From: Vogesella indigofera
GTDB lineage: Bacteria > Pseudomonadota > Gammaproteobacteria > Burkholderiales > Chromobacteriaceae
Reading direction: 5' to 3'
NCBI RefSeq assembly: GCF_003633895.1
Contig: NZ_RBID01000018.1
Coordinates: forward strand, 1-64,000
Length of the DNA: 64,000 bases
Below the pieces are notes generated by a model. The model had not been told where the DNA came from, ran no database searches, and saw only the letters and a program-made list of their open reading frames with translations. The position numbers and the translations under genes were made by a program. Positions 39,140-46,772 of this stretch are shown piece by piece. Numbering within the stretch: the stretch's first letter is position 1; each line of letters starts with the position of its first letter.

Positions 39140-40372
39140 CTAGCCCATCACCCGGTTGCGGCCGCCCTGCTTCGCCAGGTACAGCTGGGTATCGGCGCGG
39201 TTGAGCAGGCTCTCCACGTCCTCCCCGCTCTGGAACGCGGCCACCCCCAGGCTGGCGGTGATCTGCACCGTGCGGCCGTCGGCGAGGATCACCGAGGTGC
39301 TGATCGCCGCGCGCAGCCGTTCCGCCGTCACCAGCGCCGCGGCAAGATCGGTTTCCGGCAGCACGATGACGAACTCCTCACCGCCGAAGCGCACCACCCA
39401 GTCGATGTCCTGCCGTAGCTGGCTGCCGATGCGCAGCGCGATGGCGCGCAGCACCTCGTCGCCGGCGAGGTGACCGAAACGGTCGTTGACCGGCTTGAAG
39501 TGGTCGGCATCGCAGAACACCACCGCCAGCGGCCGCTGGTAGCGCTGCGCGCGCTCCAGCTCCGACGGCAGCCGCTCGCTGAGCAGCGCACGGTTGTAGC
39601 AGCCGGTCAGCCCGTCGCGGATCGACAGCTCGCGGATGTCGCTGAGCGCGGCATCCAGCTGCCGGGTGCGTTCCTCCACCTGCTGGTCGAGGGTATCGAT
39701 GTGGCGGCTGATCGCCGCCTGCAGCGTGGCAAAACCGCGCGCCACCAGGTCGATCTCGTCGTGGTGCGGCCGCGCCGGCCGCGACAGCTGCAGCGGCACG
39801 GTCAGCGACGACGGCGCCAGCCGGCCGGCAAACTCGGCCATGCCGCGCAGCGGGCGCTCCACCTCGCGGCGCAGCACGTAGGCGACCAGGCTGCAGATCA
39901 GCAGCGTCAGCAGCAGGTAGCCGAGGAAGATGGCGAGCAGCGCCTGCGTCAGCGCCTGGTACAGCAGTGCCGGCTGCACCACGATCAGCAGTGTGCCCAG
40001 CGCCTCGCCGCTGCCGCGCGGCGGCGGGATCTCGAAGCGGCGGCCCGGCTGCTGCCGCAGCAGCGCGGCGTCGCCGGCCTCAAACACCTGGCCGGTGGCG
40101 ACATTCAGCCGCGCATAGCCGATCTCCGGCTTGGCGACGATGGTTTCCACCTGGCGGCGCACCGCCTCGGCCTCGATGTCCCAGATGCCGACCGACAGCA
40201 TCGGCAGGTTGCTGCTGACGATGTCCTGCAGCGTGGCCTCGAAGCGCTGCTGCACCTGACGGTAGGTCAGCACGCCCTGCACCGCGCTGAGCAGCAGCGC
40301 GCAGGCGGTCGCCAGCAGCACGATGCGGCGGATCAGCACATGGGCGAGCGGACGGTAGGCAGCGGTCACCAT
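39140..40372 (-). CDS. Membrane-bound diguanylate cyclase (GGDEF) with periplasmic sensor
   Basis: Predicted to make c-di-GMP. The ATG at 40372 with AAAGGA gives 410 residues: a membrane segment (about 14-34), a periplasmic sensor of about 100 residues (containing SNLPMLSVGIWDIEAEAVRRQ), a second membrane segment (about 138-162), a HAMP region with EVERPLRGMAEF, a coiled coil (DQQVEERTRQLDAAL) and a GGDEF domain with intact RFGGEEF. The residue pattern five positions before GGEEF lacks the RxxD inhibitory site, so product feedback is not expected. The upstream sugar-type binding protein probably feeds its sensor. Confidence 0.88.
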   Translation of the reverse strand: MVTAAYRPLAHVLIRRIVLLATACALLLSAVQGVLTYRQVQQRFEATLQDIVSSNLPMLSVGIWDIEAEAVRRQVETIVAKPEIGYARLNVATGQVFEAGDAALLRQQPGRRFEIPPPRGSGEALGTLLIVVQPALLYQALTQALLAIFLGYLLLTLLICSLVAYVLRREVERPLRGMAEFAGRLAPSSLTVPLQLSRPARPHHDEIDLVARGFATLQAAISRHIDTLDQQVEERTRQLDAALSDIRELSIRDGLTGCYNRALLSERLPSELERAQRYQRPLAVVFCDADHFKPVNDRFGHLAGDEVLRAIALRIGSQLRQDIDWVVRFGGEEFVIVLPETDLAAALVTAERLRAAISTSVILADGRTVQITASLGVAAFQSGEDVESLLNRADTQLYLAKQGGRNRVMG

Positions 40373-40389
40373 AAATCCTTTAAATGTTA

Positions 40390-40529
40390 GAACGTGTTCA
40401 CGATCTCGCGCGCTCACGCGAGACAAGGCGAAAACGGCTGAGGAAGCGGAATTTACAAGTAGTAAATGAGCATTCCGAAGACGTTTTTAACGCCGTATCG
40501 CCGAAGCGCAGCAGATCGTGAACAGGTTC
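40390..40529. mobile_element. 140-bp MITE with 17-bp terminal inverted repeats and TTA duplication
   Basis: Ends GAACGTGTTCACGATCT (40390-40406) and, inverted, GAACCTGTTCACGATCT (40513-40529) match at 16 of 17 positions. The element is flanked on both sides by TTA (40387-40389 and 40530-40532), a 3-bp target duplication of the kind made by IS5-family transposases. Inside is a longer imperfect palindrome around GGAATTTAC/GTAAATGAGCATTCC and no coding capacity. The right TTA is the stop codon (TAA on minus) of the binding-protein gene. Confidence 0.85.
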
Positions 40530-41618
40530 TTACAGCAGCTGGCGGAAATCGAAGTTGTAGCGACGCAGCCCGGGGTTATGCTGCTTGCTGTAACGGCGGA
40601 AATCGACGCGACTGAAATCCAGCTTGCCGTAGCGCTGCATGAACTGCGCCGCGCTGTGGTCGTTGAACAGGGTGAACATCGGCCGCACCAGCTCCAGCCC
40701 CTCGTCGCCAAAGTCACGTCCATGATGGTAATCGTAGAGCATCACCAGCGACCAGGCACCGGCAATGAAGTGGCCGCCGGCCAGCACGCTGAGGCTGTCG
40801 TCGCGCAGCGCCGCCAGCGCCTGCGCCGAGGTATTGATGCCGCTGAAGAAGGCGTCCTTGCCCGGCGTGCCGCCGCGCCGGCGCCAGGCGTCCATCGCGC
40901 CGAACGCCATCAGGTCGTTGCCGGCCCACAGCAGCCGCGCCTGCGGATAGCGCCGGAACAGCCAGCCGCCCTGCTCCTGCGCGCGCTGCTGGTTCCAGCC
41001 GGCGTAGACCTCCTGCAGCAGCACCACGTCGCCGGCCTCGGTCACCGCACGGCGCATGCCTTCGCTGCGCAGCAGCGAGCTGGGCGTGGACCGGTCGCCG
41101 CCGATGGCCAGCAGCGGCAGCTTGCCATTGATACGCGGCAGGCCGGCGCGGCGGCCGCGCTCGATCAGCGCCCGCGCGGTGAGGTAGCCGGCGTCCTCGG
41201 CGCGCGGCTCCAGCGAGCCGAGCCAGTGGCGAAAGTGCATGCGCGGCAGGCCGATTGCCGGCTGGCCCGGCTGGTCGTCGCGGCCGCTGAACGCCATGAA
41301 GCTATGGATGCCGGCGGCCTCGAACAGGCGCAGCAGCTCCGGTGCGGTGCCGTAGTCGTTGCTGAACACCACGTAATCCGGCCGCTGCGCCGCCGGCTGC
41401 GCGATGATCTGCCGTGCCAGCGCCAGCACGCGCGGATGCTCGCGCTCGGCGTACAGCACCTGCAGCCGGATGCCGAGATCGCTTGCCGCCGCCTCCATCG
41501 CCCGCGTCGCGGTCAGCCAGTACACCTCGTCGTGCTTGCCGGGATTGATGAAGGTCACCGACAGCGCCATCGCGGGCAGGCTGAGGCAACACAGTAGCAG
41601 GGCAAGCATTCGGCGCAT
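40530..41618 (-). CDS. Periplasmic binding protein, sugar ABC/sensor type
   Basis: A 362-residue secreted protein from the ATG at 41618 (MRRMLALLLCCLSLPAMA signal peptide) with the periplasmic binding protein type I fold of ribose- and LuxP-like proteins: VTFINPGKHDEVYW, YVVFSNDYGTAPELLRLFEAAGI, LLAIGGDRSTPSSLLRSEGMRRAV and WAGNDLMAFGAMDAWRRRG. No ABC permease or ATPase gene is next to it; instead a GGDEF protein with a periplasmic sensor follows. This suggests a ligand receptor for signalling (like LuxP) rather than transport. The stop codon coincides with a MITE target duplication. Confidence 0.82.
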   Translation of the reverse strand: MRRMLALLLCCLSLPAMALSVTFINPGKHDEVYWLTATRAMEAAASDLGIRLQVLYAEREHPRVLALARQIIAQPAAQRPDYVVFSNDYGTAPELLRLFEAAGIHSFMAFSGRDDQPGQPAIGLPRMHFRHWLGSLEPRAEDAGYLTARALIERGRRAGLPRINGKLPLLAIGGDRSTPSSLLRSEGMRRAVTEAGDVVLLQEVYAGWNQQRAQEQGGWLFRRYPQARLLWAGNDLMAFGAMDAWRRRGGTPGKDAFFSGINTSAQALAALRDDSLSVLAGGHFIAGAWSLVMLYDYHHGRDFGDEGLELVRPMFTLFNDHSAAQFMQRYGKLDFSRVDFRRYSKQHNPGLRRYNFDFRQLL

Positions 41619-41800
41619 GGGGGCAGACCTGTGGCGAAACGATGGCGATTGCATTACCGCCCCGCGACAACGCGGGGACGGCAACGCCGGCGAACCGCCG
41701 ATTATGGCGTGCACACCGGCCAGCGCCAACCCTGCTGCCGGCAGGGTTGCCGCCGGCATGGCCGCTGGCTAGTCCATAGTGCGGCCAGCACCAGCGCCAA

Positions 41801-41812
41801 GGTTGGCCGCAA
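41801..41812 (+). repeat. Dispersed repeat GGTTGGCCGCAA
   Basis: Perfect copy in the 250-base gap upstream of the binding-protein gene; I see nothing else of note there apart from the potI terminator. Confidence 0.7.
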
Positions 41813-41864
41813 GGCCGACGGCTTCGTCACACACCGCGACAGCCGCGCGGCGCCGGCCACAAAC

Positions 41865-41894
41865 AAAAACGCCCGTACCGGCAGGTACGGGCGT
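41865..41894 (-). terminator. Terminator of the polyamine ABC operon
   Basis: ACGCCCGTACC and GGTACGGGCGT pair perfectly over a 4-base loop, followed on the minus strand by TTTTTGTTTG, 22 bases past the potI-like stop. Confidence 0.9.
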
Positions 41895-41915
41895 GGCAGC
41901 AACAAAACCCCAGGA

Positions 41916-42743
41916 TCAGTGTTCGACTGCGGTACGCATCTTCTCGGCACGGCCGCGCAGCCACTCCAGCGTCAGCAGCAGCGCGATGGAGAACAGGATC
42001 AGCACCGTGGCCGCAGCGGCGATCGCCGGGCTGATGTTTTCCTTGATGCCGCCGAACATCTGCCGTGGCAGCGTCGACTGCTCCGGACCGGCCAGGAACA
42101 GCGTCACCACCACCTCGTCGAACGAGGTGGCGAAGGCGAACAGGCCACCGGAGATCACGCCCGGTGCGATCAGCGGGAACACGATGCGGCGGTAGGTGGT
42201 CAGCGGGTTGGCGCCGAGGTTGGCACTGGCCTTGATCAGGTTGACGTTGAAGTTGCCCAGCGTCGCCGACACGGTAATCACCACGAACGGCACGCCCAGC
42301 GCGGTGTGCACCAGGATCAGGCCGAGGTAGCTGTTGGTCAGCCCCAGCGGCGCGAAGAACAGGTAGGAACCGACACCGACAATCACCACCGGCACCACCA
42401 TCGGCGAGATCAGGATGCTCATCAGCAGCGCCTTGCCGGGGAAGTTGCTGGAACTCAGACCGACCGCGGCCAGCGAACCGAGCACCATCGCCAGCAGCGT
42501 CGCCGCCGGCGCCACGATGAAGCTGTTCTTCAGCGAGTTCAGCCATACCTCGTTGCCGAAGAACTCCTGATACCAGCGCAGCGAGAAGTTCTCGATCGGG
42601 TACAGCAGGAAGGTGTTGTCCGAAAACGAGAGTGGAATGATCACCAGCAGCGGCGACACCAGGAAGATCAGGACCGACACGCACAGGATGCGGAACGTCC
42701 AGAACCAGATGCGCTCGATCGGGGAAGCGTAGTTTGGCAGCAT
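41916..42743 (-). CDS. Polyamine-type ABC transporter permease (PotI/PotC-like)
   Basis: A 275-residue inner-membrane permease with six predicted membrane segments. The EAA-type loop that contacts the ATPase lies in IKASANLGANPLTTYRRIVFPLIAPG. Pairs with the larger permease encoded 3 bases upstream. The spermidine/putrescine family assignment comes from sequence style and from the binding protein; the actual substrate is inferred. Last gene of the four-gene operon. Confidence 0.88.
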   Translation of the reverse strand: MLPNYASPIERIWFWTFRILCVSVLIFLVSPLLVIIPLSFSDNTFLLYPIENFSLRWYQEFFGNEVWLNSLKNSFIVAPAATLLAMVLGSLAAVGLSSSNFPGKALLMSILISPMVVPVVIVGVGSYLFFAPLGLTNSYLGLILVHTALGVPFVVITVSATLGNFNVNLIKASANLGANPLTTYRRIVFPLIAPGVISGGLFAFATSFDEVVVTLFLAGPEQSTLPRQMFGGIKENISPAIAAAATVLILFSIALLLTLEWLRGRAEKMRTAVEH

Positions 42744-42746
42744 GAT

Positions 42747-44009
42747 TTACCCCAGACTCAGTTTGTTAGCACCCACCAGCTTGCTGTACACCGCGTACAG
42801 CGTCATGGTGGCAACCAGCAGCAGCGAGCCCAGTGCCGCGGCCATGCCCCAGTTGATGGTAACGTTGGTGTAGAACGCGACGTAGTAGCTGACCATCTGC
42901 TCTTGCGGGCCGCCCAGCAGTGCCGGGGTGATGTAGTAGCCCATGCACATGATGAACACCAGCAAGGCACCGGCCGCAACACCGGCCACCGTCTGCGGGA
43001 AGTAGATCTTCCAGAACGCGGCGAACGGGTGGTCACCCAGCGAAATGGCGGCGCGCATATAGGTCGGCGGAATGCTCTTCATCACGCTGTAGGCCGGCAG
43101 GATCACGAACGGCAGCAGGATGTGCACCATGGCGATGTAGACGCCGGTACGGTTGAACGCCAACTGCAGCGGCTCGCCGATGATGCCCAGCCCCATCAGT
43201 GCCGAGTTGATCAACCCCTCCTGTTGCAGCAGCACGATCCACGACGCCACCCGCACCAGCACCGAGGTCCAGAACGGCAGCAGCACCAGGATCATCAGCA
43301 GGTTGCTCTTGCGTGCCGGCAGGTTGGCCAGCCAGTAGGCAATCGGGTAGCCCAGCAACACGCTGATCAGCGTGATCCACATGCTCATCCACAGCGTGCG
43401 GCCGAAGATGCTGAGGAAGGCGCGCTCCTCTTCCGGCGCCAGTTCCGGGGTGCCGGCCTTGGTTTCACGCAGGTCCAGCGAGCTGTACAGGTAGTACGGC
43501 GTCCACGACTTGGCGTTCTTGGCAATCACGTGCCAGTGGTCGGGATCGCCCCAGCGTTCGTCCATCGCGATGAACTGGTCGCGCACCGATTCACCGGCGG
43601 CCACTTCCAGCGGCATCTTGCGCGCGCTGCGCTGGATCAGCGAGCGGAAGCCGCTGATGTCCATGTTCAGGCGCTTGGAGATTTCGGAAACGGTTTTTTG
43701 TTCTTTGGCGACGGTCAGGTCGCGTGCCATCGCGGCAAATACCGCTTCCGATGGCAGGCCGCGGCGATCCCAGCTGGCGATTTCCGCCGAGGTCTGCGGC
43801 AAATAGGTAATGACTTCCGGGTTATCCACACTGCGCTTGAGCAGCATGGCAATCGGCACCAGGAAGGTCAGCAACAGGAACAGCGCCAGTGGCGCAACCA
43901 GCGCGATAGCCTTCAGCTGCTTGTTGCGACGTTCGCGGGCCAGCTTGACTTTCAGGGATTCGCCGTCGGCGGCAGTCAGTGGCGCATTCATGGTCATAGT
44001 CTCGGACAT
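42747..44009 (-). CDS. Polyamine-type ABC transporter permease with large periplasmic insertion (PotH/PotB-like)
   Basis: First permease of the operon, 420 residues from the ATG at 44009 (ATGs at 43997 and 43991 are alternatives). After the first membrane segment (about 30-52) there is an insertion of about 130 residues (about 55-190, including SEISKRLNMDISGFRSLIQRS) predicted to face the periplasm, followed by the usual five membrane segments with the ATPase-contact loop RAAISLGDHPFAAFWKIYFP. Typical PotB/PotH proteins are about 285-320 residues. Confidence 0.87.
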   Translation of the reverse strand: MSETMTMNAPLTAADGESLKVKLARERRNKQLKAIALVAPLALFLLLTFLVPIAMLLKRSVDNPEVITYLPQTSAEIASWDRRGLPSEAVFAAMARDLTVAKEQKTVSEISKRLNMDISGFRSLIQRSARKMPLEVAAGESVRDQFIAMDERWGDPDHWHVIAKNAKSWTPYYLYSSLDLRETKAGTPELAPEEERAFLSIFGRTLWMSMWITLISVLLGYPIAYWLANLPARKSNLLMILVLLPFWTSVLVRVASWIVLLQQEGLINSALMGLGIIGEPLQLAFNRTGVYIAMVHILLPFVILPAYSVMKSIPPTYMRAAISLGDHPFAAFWKIYFPQTVAGVAAGALLVFIMCMGYYITPALLGGPQEQMVSYYVAFYTNVTINWGMAAALGSLLLVATMTLYAVYSKLVGANKLSLG

Positions 44010-44082
44010 GGGCAAACACTTGATGAGTGCAGCCCGGTCAGGACCGGGCCGCATGGCAGCAGACAACGGCAGCCGTCCCCCG

Positions 44083-44104
44083 CTGCGGCCAAGGTTGGCC
44101 GCAA
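44083..44104. repeat. Head-to-head pair of the dispersed repeat
   Basis: CTGCGGCCAA and GGTTGGCCGCAA abut, giving a near-perfect palindrome in the gap between the binding-protein gene and the large permease gene. The right copy is a perfect 12-mer. It may form a stem that lowers permease expression relative to the binding protein. Confidence 0.7.
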
Positions 44105-44129
44105 CGGTGTCAGGCTGCCAGGACAGCGA

Positions 44130-45170
44130 TTAGCGTGCAGCCCAAGCGTTGAAACGCTCTTCCAGCTCTTCGCCGTTCTCAACCCAGAAGTTCACGTCCA
44201 GTGGCAGCGCGCTGCGCAGGTTGGCCGGCCAGGTCGGCAGGTTGGTGGCGGACTTCGGATCCACCTTCTGCACCGCCTTGGTGTTGGTCGGGCCGTAGGC
44301 GATCTTGCTGGAGTAGATGGCCTGGTATTCCGGCTTGCTGGCGTGGGCGATGAACTCCATCGCTTCCTTCAGCTTTGGCGAGCCCTTAGGAATCGCCCAC
44401 GAGTCGACGTCGTACACGCTGCCGGCCCATACCACTTTCAGGTTCTTGCCTTCCTTCTGTGCGGTATCGATACGGCCGTTGTAGGCCGAGCTCATCACCA
44501 CGTCACCGGAGGCCAGGAACTGTGGCGGCTGCGCGCCGGCTTCCCACCACTGGATGTTCGGCTTCAGCTGATCCAGTTTCTTGAAGGCGCGGTCCACGCC
44601 GGCCTTGGTCGACAGCACCTTGTACACGTCGGCCGGCTTCACGCCGTCAGCCTGGATCGCGAATTCCAGGGTGTACTTGGCGCCCTTGCGCAGGCCGCGC
44701 TTGCCCGGGAATTTCTTCACGTCCCAGAAATCGGCCCAGCTCTTCGGTGCCACTTTCAGCTTGTCGGCGTTGTAGGCCATTGCGGTGGACCACACGAACA
44801 TGCCGACACCGCACTCGGTAACTGCCGGTTTCACGAAGTCGGCCTTGTTGCCCACTTTCGCCCAGTTGATCTTCTCGAACATGCCTTCTTCACAGCCACG
44901 CAGCAGTTCAGGCGATTCGACTTCTACCAGATCCCAGCTGACTTTCTTGGTATCGACCATGGCCTTGATCTTGGCCATTTCGCCGTTGTAGTCACCGGCG
45001 GTGATCTTGTGGCCGGTAGCCTTTTCAAAAGTCTGGTAGTAGGCCGCAACCTGTGCGTCCTTGTTGGCACCACCAAACGAAATCACGGTCAGGTCCTTGG
45101 CCATAGCCGGGGCGGCCAGCGCCATGGCAACCGACAACACAGCAACGCGTGGCAGATATTTCTTGGTCAT
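44130..45170 (-). CDS. Polyamine-type ABC transporter substrate-binding protein (PotF/PotD-like)
   Basis: A 346-residue periplasmic receptor. The ATG at 45170 is preferred because AGGAG lies 7 bases before it; the ATG two codons earlier is too close. The signal peptide ends at APAMAKD. The mature protein opens with DLTVISFGGANKDAQVAAYY, typical of the spermidine/putrescine-binding family, and YGPTNTKAV near the C-terminus is common there. Second gene of the operon, after the ATPase. Confidence 0.88.
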   Translation of the reverse strand: MTKKYLPRVAVLSVAMALAAPAMAKDLTVISFGGANKDAQVAAYYQTFEKATGHKITAGDYNGEMAKIKAMVDTKKVSWDLVEVESPELLRGCEEGMFEKINWAKVGNKADFVKPAVTECGVGMFVWSTAMAYNADKLKVAPKSWADFWDVKKFPGKRGLRKGAKYTLEFAIQADGVKPADVYKVLSTKAGVDRAFKKLDQLKPNIQWWEAGAQPPQFLASGDVVMSSAYNGRIDTAQKEGKNLKVVWAGSVYDVDSWAIPKGSPKLKEAMEFIAHASKPEYQAIYSSKIAYGPTNTKAVQKVDPKSATNLPTWPANLRSALPLDVNFWVENGEELEERFNAWAAR

Positions 45171-45243
45171 CGTCATTCTCCTCTGGGGGTATTGCTCATT
45201 TGCATTACGTGGGGGTTTTTACGCCTGTAGGCAGGCTTGTTTT

Positions 45244-46359
45244 TTAGTGGCTGACGATGGCGGAATCAAGGGCGCGGATATCGCGCGCCATCCAGCCGAC
45301 ATCGAGCATGTCGCCAGTTTTCCAGCTGCTGTCCAGCTCGCCGACCGGCACCTTGACCATGAAACCGCTCTGGCCGGCGACATCGAGACGCAGGCGCACG
45401 TGGTCGCCGAAGTAGATGAACTCCGCCAGCTTGGCCTTGAGGCGGTTCTCGCAGGCTTCGGCCAACTGATTCAGGCGCACGCGCTCCGGACGGATCGACA
45501 TCGAGGTCGGTTCGCCGTTGCGGCCAACGCAGATCGCCGAGGCCTTGACCACTTCACCGCTGGCCAGACGCACCGCGCAGTGCTGACCGGCAACATCGAC
45601 CACTTCGCCGTGCAGGGTGTTGTTCTCGCCGATGAAGTTGGCAACGAAGGAGTTGACCGGTGCCTCGTACAGCACGTTGGCGGCATCGATCTGCTGGATC
45701 ACGCCGTCCTTGAACACCGCCACGCGGTCGGACATGGTCAGCGCCTCGCCCTGGTCGTGGGTCACGTACACCACGGTGATGCCGAGGTTTTCGTGGATGT
45801 GCTTGATTTCCAGCTGCATGTGTTCGCGCAGCTGCTTGTCCAGCGCGCCCAGCGGTTCGTCCATCAGCACCAGCTGCGGTTCGAACACCAGCGCCCGCGC
45901 CAGTGCCACGCGCTGCTGCTGGCCGCCGGACATCTGGCCCGGATAGCGGTGCGCCAGCGCGTCGAGCTTGACCATGCCCAGCGCCTTTTTCACGCGTTCG
46001 GCGATCTCGCTCTTGTTCATCTTGCGGATGGTCAGCGGGTAGGCGAGGTTTTCCGCCACCGTCATGTGCGGGAACAGCGCGTAGTTCTGGAACACCATGC
46101 CGATATTGCGCTTGTGCGGCGGCACGTTGTTGAGCAGCTGGCCGTCAAGACGGATCTCGCCGTGGGTCGGCGTTTCAAAGCCGGCCAGCATCATCAGACA
46201 GGTGGTCTTGCCGGAGCCGGAGGGGCCGAGCATGGTAAGGAATTCCCCGCGACGGATGTCGAGGTCGAGATGCTTGACGATCAGTGACTCACCATCGTAG
46301 CTCTTCTGCACGCCACGGAAGCTGACCAGCGTGTCACTGGCCGGTGTTGAGATGCCCAT
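45244..46359 (-). CDS. Polyamine-type ABC transporter ATP-binding protein (PotG/PotA-like)
   Basis: A 371-residue ATPase driving the importer. The ATG at 46359 has GGAG 8 bases upstream. Walker A GPSGSGKTT, signature [15 protein letters not shown], Walker B LVLMDEPLGALD and the switch histidine VYVTHDQGEA are intact. A C-terminal TOBE regulatory domain (about 280-371) follows, as in PotA/PotG. First gene of the operon ATPase-receptor-permease-permease. Confidence 0.92.
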   Translation of the reverse strand: MGISTPASDTLVSFRGVQKSYDGESLIVKHLDLDIRRGEFLTMLGPSGSGKTTCLMMLAGFETPTHGEIRLDGQLLNNVPPHKRNIGMVFQNYALFPHMTVAENLAYPLTIRKMNKSEIAERVKKALGMVKLDALAHRYPGQMSGGQQQRVALARALVFEPQLVLMDEPLGALDKQLREHMQLEIKHIHENLGITVVYVTHDQGEALTMSDRVAVFKDGVIQQIDAANVLYEAPVNSFVANFIGENNTLHGEVVDVAGQHCAVRLASGEVVKASAICVGRNGEPTSMSIRPERVRLNQLAEACENRLKAKLAEFIYFGDHVRLRLDVAGQSGFMVKVPVGELDSSWKTGDMLDVGWMARDIRALDSAIVSH

Positions 46360-46378
46360 CCAGTATTCTCCATTGTAA

Positions 46379-46393
46379 TTCCGCAATGCGGAA
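46379..46393. promoter_or_regulatory. Palindrome TTCCGCA-A-TGCGGAA before the polyamine operon
   Basis: A perfect 7-bp inverted repeat with one central base, 20 bases before the ATPase gene start codon. In this position it could be an operator or a stem close to the ribosome site. No regulator gene is adjacent. Confidence 0.5.
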
Positions 46394-46720
46394 CTGTGTT
46401 TCAGTTTATTCAGATTAACCAGCATCGCTTGGACTGTAAAGCGCTTTTGTTCTGCATACCGGGGCGGTCAATCTGCGCTCAACCAGCGTCTAATAATTTA
46501 ACCACACCGTTTAATAAAACAAGCAAAAATTATTTGCCCCACTTCCGGACCGTATCTCCCTTTCTAAGACATGGGAATGAACAGCACCTTGTTGGTGCGC
46601 AAGATCCGGCTGTTATGGCAACAAATCTGCTGATACGCCGAAAAAATGGAATATGGTGCACCGCAACCAGCCCGCCCTTGCACCACACATTCAAACAACT
46701 GTTTGTCGTAAAGCGACAAC
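46394..46720. other. Gene-free interval upstream of the polyamine operon
   Basis: About 330 AT-richer bases between the polyamine ATPase gene and the NAD-GDH terminator. On the minus strand TTTACA with a TAATCT 17 bases on (near 46400-46440) is a weak promoter candidate. No gene is supported; short open frames here have no conserved content. Confidence 0.5.
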
Positions 46721-46748
46721 AAAAAAAAGCCGACCTTACGGTCGGCTT
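46721..46748 (-). terminator. NAD-glutamate dehydrogenase terminator
   Basis: On the minus strand AAGCCGACC, loop GTAA, GGTCGGCTT and then T8 follow about 25 bases after the stop. Confidence 0.9.
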
Positions 46749-46772
46749 CAAAGGGAGTAGTAAAACGGAAAC

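Noticed and set aside
40390-40529. Intergenic palindrome considered as a terminator or a REP sequence
   Set aside because: The 17-bp matching ends and TTA target duplications fit a MITE better, and no T run is present.
41631-45230. A 1199-codon plus-strand frame across the polyamine ABC operon
   Set aside because: It is antisense to three well-supported genes, with low-complexity Arg/Gln/His translation and no domain.
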